Both the position numbers and the translations under genes were made by a program. From Pegea sp. RAD2-039 (Eukaryota; Chordata; Thaliacea; Salpida; Salpidae): a stretch of 64,000 nt of DNA. Location of the stretch: positions 372,001-436,000 of the forward strand of contig JAQGEQ010000244.1 of assembly GCA_034620365.1 (NCBI GenBank), given 5' to 3'. Below the pieces are notes generated by a model that saw only the letters and a list, made by a program, of their open reading frames with translations, searched no databases and was not told the origin of the DNA. This document shows, piece by piece, positions 62,215 through 64,000 of the stretch. Each line of letters starts with the position of its first letter. Position 1 is the stretch's first letter.

Positions 62215-63150
62215 CAATTACGATCATCTAAGTCTGAAAACATTTCACAAGTAAAATGTTTGTTGTTCGAATAACTTCAATATTTAAAGCTATCTCAAAC
62301 TTGGCAGACCAAAAAAATAATTATATTATCGTAAAAATAAACAATTTTATGAAAAATAATATATCGAAACAAATAAGCAAATAAATTTCATTTCATTGAA
62401 TGATTAAGTAATATGTAAGAATATTAATATATTAATATTAATATAGAATACGAATATTACGATTATTATACTCGAGGGATATCAAGGAGAATAAATGAAA
62501 AAAATTTAATTGTCATATATTAATAATTTGATGAAGATTATCAACATATTGTCGATTTCAAAAAAATTTGTTGCTTAACGTTTCCAACATGGAGAGGAAT
62601 TTGAAGTTAATTTTTTCTTTTAGCAATTTCTTTAAATCTATTATTTTTCCGAAGAAAATAATTTTTGATTTAAGAAATTCATTACAACTTTGATTTTTTT
62701 AAAACATTGAGACAAGTTTTATTTCTATTCTGTTCCATCTTACATAAAAATTACTCACAACTTCTTAGTGAATAATACAATTTAATTAAAAACTTTTCAA
62801 GAATTATTCACATAAAATTATTAGAAAAACCTTGTACATATTTCTAATTATAACAATTTTTTTATAAAATCGATAAAAATATTAAAAAACATTGTACTTG
62901 AATCTTAAAGTCACTGAGCAACACTATTTTTCTAGTATGTAACAAGGTACAACAATTATAATCTCTTAAAATATGAAAACAAAATTTTTATAGAGACATC
63001 TTGTGACTGAAAAAATTAAAATATTTTAATATTTTTAACTTCTGTTAGGTTAAAATTTTTCATGAATTGCTGAATATATTGAAATGAAAGAAAAACAAAA
63101 ATTATAAGTATAAAATGAAAAAAAAATATTTTCTCACTCACTATTGAAAA
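62215..63150 (+). repeat. Inverted partner of 36230-37150
   Basis: Contains a hairpin-family half-unit (ATCAAC-ATATT-GTCGAT near 62547, CTATTATTTTTCCGAAG near 62638, AGTCACTGAGCAACACTATT near 62910). It ends near the TCACTCACTATTG edge where the zinc-finger upstream block begins. Confidence 0.75.
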
Positions 63151-63813
63151 AACTTTTCTTAAAATAATCAATTTTAAAAAGAAAACAACTTTTTTAGCTC
63201 AGAAAATAATTTTCTGGTATTGTATTATTAAAACATAAATTTTTTTATTCAAGAAAACGCTAGTTGCTAAATTTTGATCAACTTGTTTAAGGACATTAAT
63301 GTTTAGTAATTTAAAAATTGTATTTTTCAGTTTTTATTTACGAATCAAAAAAAAAAAAATCTTCATGCTCGAAATATAATATATAAAAGCAAAGAACTCA
63401 AAGGAAGGACAGAAAGGTCAACAGTTCAAGTGATTAATTTCGAAAAATGTTTAACAGAAAACTTTAGAAATAAAAGTTAATGTTAAACACTTTTTGTGAA
63501 ATGTTGTTTGTGAGAAAGTTCTTGAAGAAGCTTCAGTAAATTTTTTCTTTTTATTGAATGTTTTTTGCAGGATTTGAACAAAGAAACAAAATATATTTTT
63601 TTTAATTTTCTAAATTATTATTTTTGTTAAAAGAGTTTTAAGAAACTGTTTTAGTAAAAAAGCCTTAGTTTTGTTTTTCATTAAATTAAAATCATACATT
63701 TAGCCAATATATATTAATATTAGCAACTGGTTGCTTTTTATAAAATACTTTTTTAGTTTGTCATCTTTTTAAGTGAAGATTACATGTACCTAATTAGATT
63801 GAAACTAAATTTG

Positions 63814-64000
63814 ATGGAAAACAAACAAATTTATCGGAAGCGAAAGTTGTTATCAACTAAAAGTAACATCGACCATAAGACTTCAAAAAAGCAACATTCA
63901 AATAAATTATTTAGTGGAGAGGATGGTTGGCACGAATGTATCGTTGATGAAATTACTTGTAACAATGAAAGAGAAAATATAACAAAGAAGAGTAATTCGT
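63814..64000 (+). CDS. C2H2 zinc-finger family N-terminus, partial at window end
   Basis: The ATG at 63814 opens MENKQIYRKRKLLSTKSNID and stays open for 62 codons to the window edge (E-D-G-W-H-E-C-I-V-D-E-I-T-C-N-N). It matches residues 1-61 of the 9031 copy, which leads into C2H2 fingers, so fingers are expected just beyond the window. No break is seen in the visible part. The 650 bp upstream repeat 4910-5585. Confidence 0.6.
   Translation, partial: MENKQIYRKRKLLSTKSNIDHKTSKKQHSNKLFSGEDGWHECIVDEITCNNERENITKKSNS

Overview
This window looks like a stretch of a very A+T-rich, repeat-dense animal genome. The evidence is a spliced RNA polymerase II subunit gene (RPB9) present twice with GT-AG introns, an initiator tRNA-Met of metazoan type, C2H2 zinc-finger gene remnants, C-type-lectin-like sequences, and tails of non-LTR retrotransposons. 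Base composition and repeat style would fit a cnidarian such as Hydra, but I cannot prove the taxon. Nothing bacterial (operons, Shine-Dalgarno sites, CRISPR) is present.

Layout. 1-9.6 kb: a tandem duplication whose unit carries an unrecognised helix-rich protein on the minus strand (intact 570-codon frame at 540-2252; frameshifted copy at 5786-7978) and the start of a C2H2 zinc-finger gene on the plus strand (5586, 9031). A third zinc-finger start reappears at 63814 and runs off the end, so the window begins and ends inside the same repeated locus. 10.0-12.5 kb: one arm of a large inverted repeat whose partner is 38.8-43.2 kb. 14.46 kb: a slightly decayed initiator tRNA-Met. 15.8-19.3 kb: the longest C-type-lectin-like gene copy and a small single-pass membrane protein gene. 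19.7-20.1 kb: a LINE tail. 21.97-24.60 kb: an element with roughly 250-bp terminal inverted repeats. 24.87-26.68 kb: about 100 copies of an 18-bp minisatellite.

26.68-32.36 kb and 43.69-49.21 kb are two copies of a 5.6-kb segmental duplication carrying the membrane protein gene, a truncated lectin gene, RPB9 and a 20-bp minisatellite. RPB9 is structurally intact in the right copy (47544-48653, four exons, 122 aa). In the left copy all exons and splice sites survive but the start ATG reads ATA. A LINE fragment has landed in the left membrane-protein exon.

The rest (32.4-43.2 kb and 49.2-63.1 kb) is a mosaic of inverted and direct repeats. Running through it is a family of about twenty dispersed units marked by a hairpin (ATCGAC, 5-nt loop, GTCGAT) about 90 bp from a TCTAGTATTTGTCCGGA box. 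In that family the arms are conserved while the loop varies. Only RPB9 is a confidently functional protein gene here; most other coding-like sequence is duplicated and decaying.
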